The notes under the pieces were generated by a model, which saw only the letters and a list, made by a program, of their open reading frames with translations, was not told the origin of the DNA and made no database searches. 45,340 bases of DNA from Actinomycetota bacterium (GTDB lineage: Bacteria; Actinomycetota; Thermoleophilia; Gaiellales; Gaiellaceae), in the NCBI GenBank assembly GCA_005884945.1, contig VAYM01000115.1, positions 1 to 45,340 on the forward strand. Direction: 5' to 3'. This document shows, piece after piece, positions 6,985 to 14,746 of this stretch (positions within the stretch are counted from its first letter, which is position 1; every line of letters begins with the position of its first letter). Both the position numbers and the translations under genes were made by a program.

Positions 6985-8388
6985 TTGCTTCGCCGCGCCG
7001 TCACATTCGCCCTGATCGTGGGTGGGCTCGTTGCGCCCGCCGCCGCCGCCGCCCCGGTCCGCGGCCAAACGCTGATGCCCGGCGTCGTGTATTCGAAGCA
7101 AGTCGACTTCACGCCGCACGGCCCCGTCGTCCTCAACGTCGTCTCGACGCCTCGCCCGACCGGCCTGTACTCGATCAAGGCCTTGCTCTCGAACGGCGCC
7201 GTGGCGGGTCGCGAGCGCCTGACCGACATGGAGTCCGGGCTGTCGGCGGCCGCGACGGTCGTCGGCGTCAACGGGGACTTCTTCGACACGCGCTGGGGGA
7301 CGCCCTCGAGCGTGCTCGTGCGAGGCGGCGTGCTCGGCGCGGGCACGAGGGGAGGACGGTCGGCTGTCGGCTTCGACGCCGGCGCCGGGCTGCACGTCGA
7401 CCGGCTCTCCCTGGACGGCTCCTGGAAGGGGACAGGCCAGTTCCGGCCCATGGGGCTGAACGAGCCGCCTGGACGGTCGAACGTGACGCTCTACACGTCT
7501 GCGTGGGGCGCCGCGACGCCGGCCGAGAACGGCACCGTCGAGGCGATCCTCGCGCCGTTCCCCGCGGCGCGGCCTAACACGACGCTGACCGCTCCGGTGA
7601 CGCAGGTGGTCCAGGGCGGGAACCAGCCGATCCCACCGAACGGCGCCGTCCTCGTCGCACGCGCCGGGCAAGTGAACACCCTGACCTCGGAGGTCCCAGC
7701 GGGCGGGCAGGTCGCGATCCGCCTCATCCTCACGCCCCGGTGGAGCGACGTCCAGGAAGCGGTCGGCGGCGGCCCCGTCCTCGTCCGGAACGGTCACCCT
7801 GTGTTCCGCGCGAACGAGTCGTTCAGCATCTCGCAGCTCTTCACTCGCACCGCACGCAGCGCCGTCGGCCAGACGGCGGACGGACGTGTGCTCTTCGTCA
7901 CCGCAGACGCCGGCCGTCCCGGTTACAGCACCGGCTTGACGAGCTTCGAGCTCGCGCTCGCGATGATGCGCTTCGGCGCCGTCAACGCGTGCGGTCTCGG
8001 CACGGGCGCGGGGGCGACGCTCGCGTTCGACGGCAAGCTGCTGAGCCGTCCGTCCGACCGTGCCGGCGAGTCGCCCGTCGCCGATGCGCTCGTCGTCACC
8101 TACGAAGGCGTCTACGCGCCGGCCCCCGCGCCGACCGTCGCCGTCGGCAAGACCGAAGCGCTCGCCTACAAGGTCGTCCGGCGCTCGACTGTGACGGCGA
8201 CGCTGACGGGCCCGGGCGGGACGACGACGCTCGACGCGGGCACGAAGGAGCCCGGGACCTACACGTTCAACTGGACGGCGACGACTGCGGGAAAGTGGAC
8301 GTTGAGCGTCGACGCGGTCGACGACCTGGGGCGAAGCTCGAGCACCGACCGCACCTTCACCGTCGGTGCGACGTCCCGCCGCGGATAG
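6985..8388 (+). CDS. Secreted phosphodiester glycosidase (NAGPA/DUF2233) family protein with C-terminal Ig-like domain
   Basis: 467 aa. The order is a signal peptide (1-22), a phosphodiester glycosidase domain (about 80-375: GVNGDFFD, VGGGPVLVRNG, ARSAVGQTADGR, DALVVTY) and a C-terminal FlgD-like Ig fold (about 380-460). Family members cleave phosphodiester-linked sugars or act on exopolysaccharide. The motif that is usually LDGGGST reads LGTGAGAT here, losing both the Asp and the Ser, so activity is doubtful while the rest of the domain is intact. TTG 6985 is the only start that keeps the signal peptide. It probably acts outside the cell on surface glycans, and the nucleotide-sugar genes begin 650 bases downstream. 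Confidence 0.8.
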   Translation: MLRRAVTFALIVGGLVAPAAAAAPVRGQTLMPGVVYSKQVDFTPHGPVVLNVVSTPRPTGLYSIKALLSNGAVAGRERLTDMESGLSAAATVVGVNGDFFDTRWGTPSSVLVRGGVLGAGTRGGRSAVGFDAGAGLHVDRLSLDGSWKGTGQFRPMGLNEPPGRSNVTLYTSAWGAATPAENGTVEAILAPFPAARPNTTLTAPVTQVVQGGNQPIPPNGAVLVARAGQVNTLTSEVPAGGQVAIRLILTPRWSDVQEAVGGGPVLVRNGHPVFRANESFSISQLFTRTARSAVGQTADGRVLFVTADAGRPGYSTGLTSFELALAMMRFGAVNACGLGTGAGATLAFDGKLLSRPSDRAGESPVADALVVTYEGVYAPAPAPTVAVGKTEALAYKVVRRSTVTATLTGPGGTTTLDAGTKEPGTYTFNWTATTAGKWTLSVDAVDDLGRSSSTDRTFTVGATSRRG

Positions 8389-8391
8389 CCT
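8386..8391 (+). promoter_or_regulatory. Leaderless -10 hexamer of the DedA gene
   Basis: TAGCCT ends 6 nt before ATG 8398; the hexamer overlaps the stop codon of the preceding gene. Confidence 0.5.
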
Positions 8392-8397
8392 CCCCGG

Positions 8398-9060
8398 ATG
8401 CTCGCGAGCGTCACGGGGTCGGTCACGTCGCTGATCGGCGACCACGGCCTCTACGCCGTCTTCGGGCTGATGGTGATCGCGGCCGTCCTACCGGCAGCGA
8501 GCGAGTTGACGATGCTGTACGCAGGAGCACTTGCCGCGGGCGCGTTCGCGAATGCGCACGTGATCGCATTCGGGCACACGCTGCATACTCAGTTCGGCGC
8601 ATACGCCGCGATCTCCCTCGCCGGGCTCGCCGGCAACCTCGTCGGAGGTGCGGGCGGCTGGGCGCTCGGCCGTTATGCGGAGAAGGGTCTCGAGCGGCAC
8701 GGGAAGGTGCTCCACCTCACGCCTGCTCGCTTGAACCGCGCCGAGCGCTGGTTCGCGCGCTTCGGCCGGATCGCGGTCCCCGTCGGCTTCACGACGCCCG
8801 GGATCCGATCCTTCGTCGCGATTCCGGCAGGTGTCGCGCGCATGCCGTTTCCGAGGTTCTTCCCGCTTGCCGGGATCGGCTGCGCGGTCTTCTGCTTCGG
8901 CCTCGCAGCCGTCGGCTGGGCCGTCGGATCGAGTTACGGCAGCGTTCGCCGCTACCTGGACTACGTGGTGATCGCCGCGCTTGTCGTCCTCGTTGGCTAC
9001 GTGGCCGCGCGCTGGCGGTCCTCTAGACTCCCTCGCAGTGGCCCCGATCCCGCTGGTTGA
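8398..9060 (+). CDS. DedA/SNARE-associated family membrane protein
   Basis: 220-aa polytopic protein. DedA proteins act in flipping or recycling of polyprenyl-phosphate and phospholipids. Visible features are a re-entrant-like helix with PAASE near residue 38, a glycine-rich GNLVGGAGGWALGRY helix, FGRIAVPVGFTTPGIRSFVAIPAG (shortened here as the family's RF.P.vR..AG block) and two C-terminal helices. The basic tail overlaps the next gene by 23 nt. Its ATG has TAGCCT 6 nt upstream. Lying next to DegT and CapD-like sugar genes, a role in undecaprenyl-phosphate recycling for glycan assembly would fit, but that rests on context. Confidence 0.8.
   Translation: MLASVTGSVTSLIGDHGLYAVFGLMVIAAVLPAASELTMLYAGALAAGAFANAHVIAFGHTLHTQFGAYAAISLAGLAGNLVGGAGGWALGRYAEKGLERHGKVLHLTPARLNRAERWFARFGRIAVPVGFTTPGIRSFVAIPAGVARMPFPRFFPLAGIGCAVFCFGLAAVGWAVGSSYGSVRRYLDYVVIAALVVLVGYVAARWRSSRLPRSGPDPAG
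9024..9029 (+). promoter_or_regulatory. Leaderless -10 hexamer of the DegT gene
   Basis: TAGACT lies inside the end of the DedA gene and 8 nt before GTG 9038. The same hexamer serves asnB on the other strand at 17711-17716. Confidence 0.5.
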
Positions 9061-10123
9061 CGTCAAGGCGCAGTACGCGCCGCTGATGCCGGAGTTGCTC
9101 GAGCGCGTGCGCGACGTGATGGATTCCGCGGAGTTCATCCTCGGGCCGAACGTCGGCGCATTCGAGCGTGAAGCGGCCGAGTTCCTCGGCGTCCCGGAGA
9201 CGATCGGCGTCGCCAACGGAACGGATGCGCTCGTGCTCGTCCTCGACGCGATGGGAATCGGACCGGGAGACGAGGTCATCTGCCCCGCGTTCACGTTCTA
9301 TGCCACGGCGGAGTCGATCGCACGGCGCGGCGCGACCCCGGTGTTCGCCGACATCGACGCGTCGACGATGAACCTCGATCCTGCCGATGTTGCGGAGAGA
9401 ATCACGTCGCGGACGAAGGCGATCATGCCCGTGCATCTGTTCGGACGCCCCGCCGCGTTGCAGGAGCTCGCGTCGCTCGGCGTCCCGTTGATCGAGGACG
9501 CGGCGCAGGCGTTCGGCTCGCCCGACATCGGGCGCGTCGGGGTCTCGTCGACGTTCAGCTTCTATCCGACGAAGAACCTCTTCGCGTTCGGCGACGGCGG
9601 TCTCGTCGCTGCGAACGACGAGGAGCTCGGGCACCGCGTGCGGCTGTTGCGCTTCCACGGCTCGCGCGACAAGGTCGACTTCGAGCTCGTCGGCTACAAC
9701 TCGCGCCTCGACGAGCTCCAGGCCGCGGTGCTGCGCGTGTTTCTCCGTCAGCTGCCGCAGTGGACGCAACAGCGCCGCGAGGCCGCAGCGCGCTACTCGG
9801 AGCTCGGGCTCGGGGAGCTGTGCGAGTGCCCGCCGGACGAACCGGGCCACGTGTACCACCTCTTCGTGTGCCGCTCGCCCGAGCGGGACCGCATTCTCGC
9901 CGCGCTGAAGGAAGCGGAGATCGGGACCGCGGTGTACTACTCGACACCGTCGCATCTGCAGCCGGCGCTTCGCCACCTCGGCTACGAGCCCGGGTCGCTT
10001 CCCGAGACGGAGCGCGTCGCGCGCGAGAACTTCTCCGTTCCGCTGTGGGCCGGCATCGACGCCGCGACGCAGGAGCGCGTCGTCGAGGTCGTCCGCTCTG
10101 CGGCTGCCGTCGCCGCCCGATGA
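9038..10123 (+). CDS. DegT/DnrJ/EryC1-type nucleotide-sugar aminotransferase
   Basis: 361-aa PLP enzyme that transfers an amino group to a keto-sugar nucleotide. GVANGTDALVL (cofactor phosphate), EDAAQAFGS and the internal aldimine lysine in FYPTKNLFAFGDGG (Lys 179) are intact. GTG 9038 begins the family's usual N-terminus (IPLVDVKAQY); the ORF-track start at 8981 is within dedA. It overlaps dedA by 23 nt but has its own TAGACT hexamer. Its stop overlaps the next gene (ATGA), a membrane 4,6-dehydratase, so the pair probably makes a UDP-4-amino-4,6-dideoxy sugar as PglF and PglE do in protein glycosylation. The exact sugar cannot be told from sequence. Confidence 0.9.
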   Translation: MAPIPLVDVKAQYAPLMPELLERVRDVMDSAEFILGPNVGAFEREAAEFLGVPETIGVANGTDALVLVLDAMGIGPGDEVICPAFTFYATAESIARRGATPVFADIDASTMNLDPADVAERITSRTKAIMPVHLFGRPAALQELASLGVPLIEDAAQAFGSPDIGRVGVSSTFSFYPTKNLFAFGDGGLVAANDEELGHRVRLLRFHGSRDKVDFELVGYNSRLDELQAAVLRVFLRQLPQWTQQRREAAARYSELGLGELCECPPDEPGHVYHLFVCRSPERDRILAALKEAEIGTAVYYSTPSHLQPALRHLGYEPGSLPETERVARENFSVPLWAGIDAATQERVVEVVRSAAAVAAR

Positions 10124-11997
10124 TCCCGGTCAACCGGCACCGAATCTGGAACGTCCTTGCCGACGCGGCGCTGATCGCGCTCGCGTGGTGGTTCGCGTTC
10201 TGGCTGCGCTTCGACCACGGCGTGCCGGCGCCGTACCACCGGCTGATGGTGGACACGATCGGCATCGCCGTCGTCGTGAAGCTCACGATGTTCGTCGTCT
10301 TCGGCTTCTACAACCGGTGGTGGCGTTACGTGTCGACGCGAGACATGTGGGGCGCGGCGCGCGGCGTCACCGCGGCGTGCATCGTCGCCGACCTCGTCGT
10401 CTTGCTCGCGCATCCGGTGAAGGGATTCCAGCTGCCGCGCTCCGTCGCCGTCCTCGACTGGCTCCTACTGCTCGCGCTCGTCGCGGGCACGCGGCTAGTC
10501 GCACGGAGCCTGATCGAGCGGCCCGACGCTGCGCGGCTCGTCGCGCGCGGCAAGGAGGTCGTGATCGTCGGCGCCGGCGACGCGGCGCAGCTCGTCATCC
10601 GCGAGATGCAGCGCGCCCCGAGCCTCGGCTACACGCCGATCGGCCTCATCGACGACGATCCGCGGAAGAAGAACCTCCGGCTGCACGGCGTCCGCGTGCT
10701 CGGGACGACCGCGCAGTTGCCGCACCTGCTGCGCGAGAACCGACCGGACGAGGTGCTCATCGCGATCCCGTCCGCGTCGGGTGAGGAACGCCGGCGCATC
10801 GTCGAGATGGCGCGCGACGCACGGATTCCCGTGAAGACGCTGCCGGGGTTGTACGAGCTGATCGCCGGCGACCTCAACCTCACCGGACAGATCCGCCCCG
10901 TCGAGGTGCAGGACGTGCTCGGGCGCGAGCCGGTGGAGGTCGATCTCGCCTCGATCGCGCGGTACCTCGCGGGCGAGACGGTGCTCGTCACGGGCGCGGG
11001 CGGGTCGATCGGCGCCGAGCTGTGCCGTCAGATCGCGCGCGTCGCCCCGGCGCGGATCGTGCTCGTCGAGAACTCCGAGGCGGCGCTGTTCGACGTCGAG
11101 CGGGAGCTCGTCGAGGAGCGTGAGTTCTCCGCGGTGGCGCCGGTGCTGGGCGACTGCGGCGACCGCGCGAAGATGAGCCAGGTCTTCGAACGCTACCGGC
11201 CGTCGGTGATCTTCCACGCAGCCGCGTACAAGCACGTCGCGCTGCTCGAGGCGAACCCACTCGGGGCGGTGCGGAACAACACGCTGACGACGAAGGTGAT
11301 GGCGGACGTCGCGGTCGAGTACGGCGCCGCCCGCTTCGTCCTCGTCTCCACCGACAAGGCCGCGAGCCCGAAGAACCTCCTCGGCCAGTCGAAGGCCGTG
11401 TGCGAGTGGATCGTCGAGGCGTACGGCAACCGCGAGGACGTCTCGACGCGGTTCGTCGCCGTGCGCTTCGGCAACGTTCTGAACTCGTCGGGAAGCGTCA
11501 TCCCGATCTTCCGCCGTCAGATCGAGAAGGGCGGCCCCGTAACCGTGACGCATCCCGAGATGACTCGCTACTTCATGACGATCCCCGAGGCGGTGTCCCT
11601 CGTCGTGCAGGCCGGAGCGATCGGCGGCCGTGGCCAGGTGTACGTCCTCGACATGGGCGAGCCGGTGAAGATCCTGGACCTCGCGCGCAACATGATCCGG
11701 CTCTCCGGCAAGGAGCCGGAGAAGGACATCGCGATCGAGTTCATCGGCCCGAAGCCCGGCGAGAAGCTCAACGAGGTGCTGTGGAACCAAGGCGAGACCG
11801 TCGGGCCGACGTCGCACGCGAAGATCTTCAGAGCCGCGCGCGCGCCGATCGATCCGCTGTGGCTCGAGGACGAGCTCGCGGAGCTGGAGCACATGGTCGC
11901 CCGCGGCGAGACGCTGGACGTCGTCTCGAGGCTCGCGGCGTTGATGCGCGAGCCGCGCCGAGTGGGTAGCGCCGTGCTCGAAGACACGCTGCACTGA
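10120..11997 (+). CDS. CapD/PglF-like membrane nucleotide-sugar 4,6-dehydratase
   Basis: 625 aa. Four N-terminal membrane helices (about 10-130), a CoA-binding-like Rossmann domain (EVVIVGAGDAAQLVIREM, about 145-265) and a C-terminal extended SDR domain with TGAGGSIG (292-298), FHAAAYKHVALLE and TDKAASPKNLLGQSK. This is the full-length PglF/CapD plan; such enzymes convert UDP-GlcNAc to the 4-keto-6-deoxy sugar that the preceding DegT enzyme can aminate. ATG 10120 overlaps the DegT stop. The gene closes the operon; the next gene starts 87 nt later with its own promoter. An epimerase rather than dehydratase activity is possible in this family. Confidence 0.88.
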   Translation: MIPVNRHRIWNVLADAALIALAWWFAFWLRFDHGVPAPYHRLMVDTIGIAVVVKLTMFVVFGFYNRWWRYVSTRDMWGAARGVTAACIVADLVVLLAHPVKGFQLPRSVAVLDWLLLLALVAGTRLVARSLIERPDAARLVARGKEVVIVGAGDAAQLVIREMQRAPSLGYTPIGLIDDDPRKKNLRLHGVRVLGTTAQLPHLLRENRPDEVLIAIPSASGEERRRIVEMARDARIPVKTLPGLYELIAGDLNLTGQIRPVEVQDVLGREPVEVDLASIARYLAGETVLVTGAGGSIGAELCRQIARVAPARIVLVENSEAALFDVERELVEEREFSAVAPVLGDCGDRAKMSQVFERYRPSVIFHAAAYKHVALLEANPLGAVRNNTLTTKVMADVAVEYGAARFVLVSTDKAASPKNLLGQSKAVCEWIVEAYGNREDVSTRFVAVRFGNVLNSSGSVIPIFRRQIEKGGPVTVTHPEMTRYFMTIPEAVSLVVQAGAIGGRGQVYVLDMGEPVKILDLARNMIRLSGKEPEKDIAIEFIGPKPGEKLNEVLWNQGETVGPTSHAKIFRAARAPIDPLWLEDELAELEHMVARGETLDVVSRLAALMREPRRVGSAVLEDTLH

Positions 11998-12072
11998 CGC
12001 TCGTCACGCATTAGGCACACGTTCGGCACTCGCGCGTGCGTGTTTCGCAGCGTCTCCGTCCAACGGCGCCTC

Positions 12073-12078
12073 TAGGGT
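12073..12078 (+). promoter_or_regulatory. Leaderless -10 hexamer of the helicase gene
   Basis: TAGGGT ends 6 nt before GTG 12085. The 87-nt gap from the previous gene holds no other feature I can see and no clear -35. Confidence 0.5.
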
Positions 12079-12084
12079 GGACTC

Positions 12085-13938
12085 GTGGACGCCGAAGGGA
12101 TCTTCGCGGGGCTGAATCGCGAGCAGGCACGCGCGGTCGAGGCCGTTCGCGGTCCGGTTTGCATCCTCGCGGGAGCGGGGTCGGGGAAGACGACGACGAT
12201 CACGCGTCGCGTCGCGCACCAGGTCGCGTCCCGCGCGTTCGACGCCGGTGAGATCCTCGCCGTCACGTTCACGGACAAGGCGGCGGGCGAGATGCGCGCA
12301 CGTCTCGGTGCGCTCGGCGTGGACGGCGTCGCAGCGCGGACGTTCCACTCGGCGGCGCTGGCGCAGCTGCGCTGGCTCGGCGAGGCGCCGCGGAAGATCA
12401 TCGCCTCGAAGGCGCTCTGGCTTCGTCAGATCGGGAACTCGCTGCCGCGGCCGTACCGCTTCCGGCCCGCGGGCGATCTCGCGACGGAGATCGAGTGGGC
12501 GCGGAACCGGCGGCTGACGCCCGACACGTACCGCCGCGAGCTGGGCGATCGCGCACCGCCGATTCCCCCTGACTTGATGGCGCGTGTCTTTCGCCGCTAC
12601 GAGCAGCGGAAGACGGATTCCGGCCACGTCGACTTCGAGGACCTGCTCGAGCTCGCGATCCGGATGTTCGACGACGATCCGCACGCGCTCGCCGCCGTGC
12701 GCGAGCGGTATCGGGCGTTCACCGTCGACGAGTACCAGGACGTCAACCTGCTGCAGCAGACGCTGCTCGACCGGTGGCTCGGCTCCAGTGAGGAGCTCTG
12801 TGCCGTCGGCGACGACTATCAGTCGATCTACGCGTTCACGGGCGCGACGCCGGCGTATCTCCTCGGGATGCCGGCGCGCTTTCCCGACGCGACGGTCGTG
12901 CGGCTCGAGGCGAACTACCGCTCGACGCCCGAGATCCTGGCGCTCGCCAACCGCATCGTTCCGCACCTCGGCGGTGCCGAGAAGATCCTGCGCGCGACCT
13001 GTGCGTCCGGGCCCGAGCCGGCGCTGAGTCCGTTACCGACGCGCGAGGCCGAGCTCGAGCTCGTCGTCGACCGCGTGCGTGCATTGCGCGCGGAAGGCGT
13101 TCCGCTCGAGGAGATGGCCGTGCTCAGCCGCACGAACGCGGGGCTGATCCCGTTCGAGGAGTCGTTCCACAAGGCGGCGATCCCGTCTCAGGGGGCATCG
13201 CTGCTCGGCCGCGAAGCCGCGCGACAGTTGCTGAAGCGGATGCGCGAGTTCGAGTCGACCGCCGTTGCGGCCCGCGTACGTGGCCTCGCGGAGGATGCGG
13301 GCTGGCTGCAACATCCGCCGGACAAGCTCGGGGAGCGAGAGCTCGTTCGGCAAGCCGACCTGAATCGCCTCGTCGAGCTGGCGACCGCGTTCGACGACGG
13401 CGTACGGACCACGCGCGACTTCGTCGCGGACCTCGAGGCGCGCTTCGGGTCGACGGGTGCCGAGCGTCGCGGCGTCCACCTGCTGACGCTGCACGGCGCC
13501 AAGGGGCTCGAGTTCGAGGCCGTGTTCCTCCCGCGGGTCGAGGAGAAGGAGCTGCCGATCCGGCAGGCCAGGAAGGACACGGAGATCGCCGAGGAGCGGC
13601 GGTTGCTCTATGTCGGTATGACACGCGCCAAGCGGTATCTCGCGCTGACGTGGAGCGCACGGCCGAGCCGCTTCCTGCGCGAGCTCGGCGTGGAGACACG
13701 GCCGACGCGGGCGCAAGAGCCCGACGATCCGCTCTACTCAGCCTTGAAACAGTGGCGGTACAAGCGCGCGAGCGAGGATGAGCAACCGGCGTACCTCGTC
13801 TTTCACAATACGACGCTCGCCGAGATCGCTGCGCGCCGGCCACGCGACCTCGGCGAGCTCGGCGCGGTTCCGGGCGTCGGTCCGACGAAGCTCGAACGCT
13901 ACGGCTCGGAGGTGCTCGCCGTGCTTCGCGCGGCGTGA
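12085..13938 (+). CDS. UvrD/PcrA superfamily 1 DNA helicase with HRDC domain (UvrD2-like)
   Basis: 617 aa. Motif I AGAGSGKTT (about 29-37), motif II VDEYQD, motif III GDDYQSIYAFTGA, motif IV NYRST, motif V LHGAKGLEF and motif VI LLYVGMTRAK are all present, so it should be an active 3'-5' ATP-dependent helicase. The C-terminal 75 residues (KQWRYKRASEDEQPAY to the end) are an HRDC domain, the plan of mycobacterial UvrD2. The four-cysteine zinc motif that mycobacterial UvrD2 has between helicase and HRDC is absent. GTG 12085 is supported by TAGGGT 6 nt upstream. The stop overlaps a GNAT gene. The role is DNA repair or replication-conflict processing. Confidence 0.9.
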   Translation: MDAEGIFAGLNREQARAVEAVRGPVCILAGAGSGKTTTITRRVAHQVASRAFDAGEILAVTFTDKAAGEMRARLGALGVDGVAARTFHSAALAQLRWLGEAPRKIIASKALWLRQIGNSLPRPYRFRPAGDLATEIEWARNRRLTPDTYRRELGDRAPPIPPDLMARVFRRYEQRKTDSGHVDFEDLLELAIRMFDDDPHALAAVRERYRAFTVDEYQDVNLLQQTLLDRWLGSSEELCAVGDDYQSIYAFTGATPAYLLGMPARFPDATVVRLEANYRSTPEILALANRIVPHLGGAEKILRATCASGPEPALSPLPTREAELELVVDRVRALRAEGVPLEEMAVLSRTNAGLIPFEESFHKAAIPSQGASLLGREAARQLLKRMREFESTAVAARVRGLAEDAGWLQHPPDKLGERELVRQADLNRLVELATAFDDGVRTTRDFVADLEARFGSTGAERRGVHLLTLHGAKGLEFEAVFLPRVEEKELPIRQARKDTEIAEERRLLYVGMTRAKRYLALTWSARPSRFLRELGVETRPTRAQEPDDPLYSALKQWRYKRASEDEQPAYLVFHNTTLAEIAARRPRDLGELGAVPGVGPTKLERYGSEVLAVLRAA

Positions 13939-14360
13939 CGTTGGCACTCTGGCGTGCGACGCCGGGGTCGGAAGGTCGCGTCAAGGCGGCCGAGCACTTG
14001 TTCGACGATCCGGTGAGCGTCGAGGCGACGGCGCGTTTCCTGGGGAGCGACGCGAATCACCTCGTCGTCGCCTACGTCGACGGTGCGCCGGCGGGGTTCG
14101 TCTCCGGCACCGAAATCTCGCATCCGGATCAGCCGAAGCCCGAGCTGTTCCTCAACGAACTCGGCGTCGACCCCGCGTTTCGCGGCCGCGGCGTCGGCCG
14201 TGCGCTCGTCGCGAAGCTGTGGGAGATCGCGCAAAGCCACGGCTGCCGGGGCATGTGGGTCCTGACGGACGGCGACAACGAGGCCGCTTGCAGGACCTAT
14301 GCCGCCGCCGGCGGCTCGCCCATGGGCGCGGAGATCATGTTTCAGTGGGGCGAGACCTAG
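13935..14360 (+). CDS. GNAT-family N-acetyltransferase
   Basis: 141 aa. The acetyl-CoA site is visible as LNELGVDPAFRGRGVGRALV (R/Q-x-x-G-x-G/A), and the flanking strands fit the AAC(3)-I-like GNAT branch (WVLTDGDNEAACRTYAAAGG). This similarity does not show aminoglycoside activity; small-molecule or peptide amines are equally likely. GTG 13935 overlaps the helicase stop by four bases, so the pair is co-translated; a functional link to the helicase is not evident. The gene converges on the small membrane-protein gene 14 nt downstream. Confidence 0.8.
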   Translation: MTLALWRATPGSEGRVKAAEHLFDDPVSVEATARFLGSDANHLVVAYVDGAPAGFVSGTEISHPDQPKPELFLNELGVDPAFRGRGVGRALVAKLWEIAQSHGCRGMWVLTDGDNEAACRTYAAAGGSPMGAEIMFQWGET

Positions 14361-14374
14361 AGCCCAACGGTCGT

Positions 14375-14680
14375 CTAGTCGTTCGTCGGGGCAAGCTCGA
14401 CCCGGATGCGCGGAAGCCGACGCCGCTCGGTTGCACGCGCGACGCGTTCGACTGTCTCCTTCGTCTGGCCGAGTTCCGTCCTCGTGTCCCTCTGGTCGAC
14501 GTGGATCTCGTGCTGGAGCTCGCGAACCTCGCCCATCAGTTGGGCCACTTCGAGCTGGAGCCGCCGCAGCTCACGGCCGTCCCGAAAGCTGACGAGTGCG
14601 AGGTACACGAGCGGAATCGTCGCCACGATGCTGAAGCTCCCGCTGGCGACCACGAAGATGTCGAGTCCCGACGCGTGCAT
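14375..14680 (-). CDS. Small membrane protein with cytosolic coiled coil, unknown function
   Basis: 101 aa. A short polar N-terminus, one membrane helix (FSIVATIPLVYLALVSF, about 16-32) and then a long charged amphipathic helix (RELRRLQLEVAQLMGEVREL, ELGQTKETVERVARA), which predicts a dimeric coiled coil. No family recognised. On the minus strand TAGACG ends 6 nt before the ATG, close to the leaderless pattern but with G in the last place. It follows the DUF354 gene on the same strand after 66 nt. Confidence 0.6.
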   Translation of the reverse strand: MHASGLDIFVVASGSFSIVATIPLVYLALVSFRDGRELRRLQLEVAQLMGEVRELQHEIHVDQRDTRTELGQTKETVERVARATERRRLPRIRVELAPTND

Positions 14681-14746
14681 CCTCTACGTCTAGCGAACAC
14701 CGACGGCGGGCGCAAAGACGCTACGGACCGCACGAAACGGGCGCAC

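Noticed and set aside
13935-14360. Aminoglycoside resistance gene (AAC(3)-I)
   Set aside because: Only the general GNAT fold and branch resemblance support it; no substrate-specific residues can be claimed and there is no resistance context.
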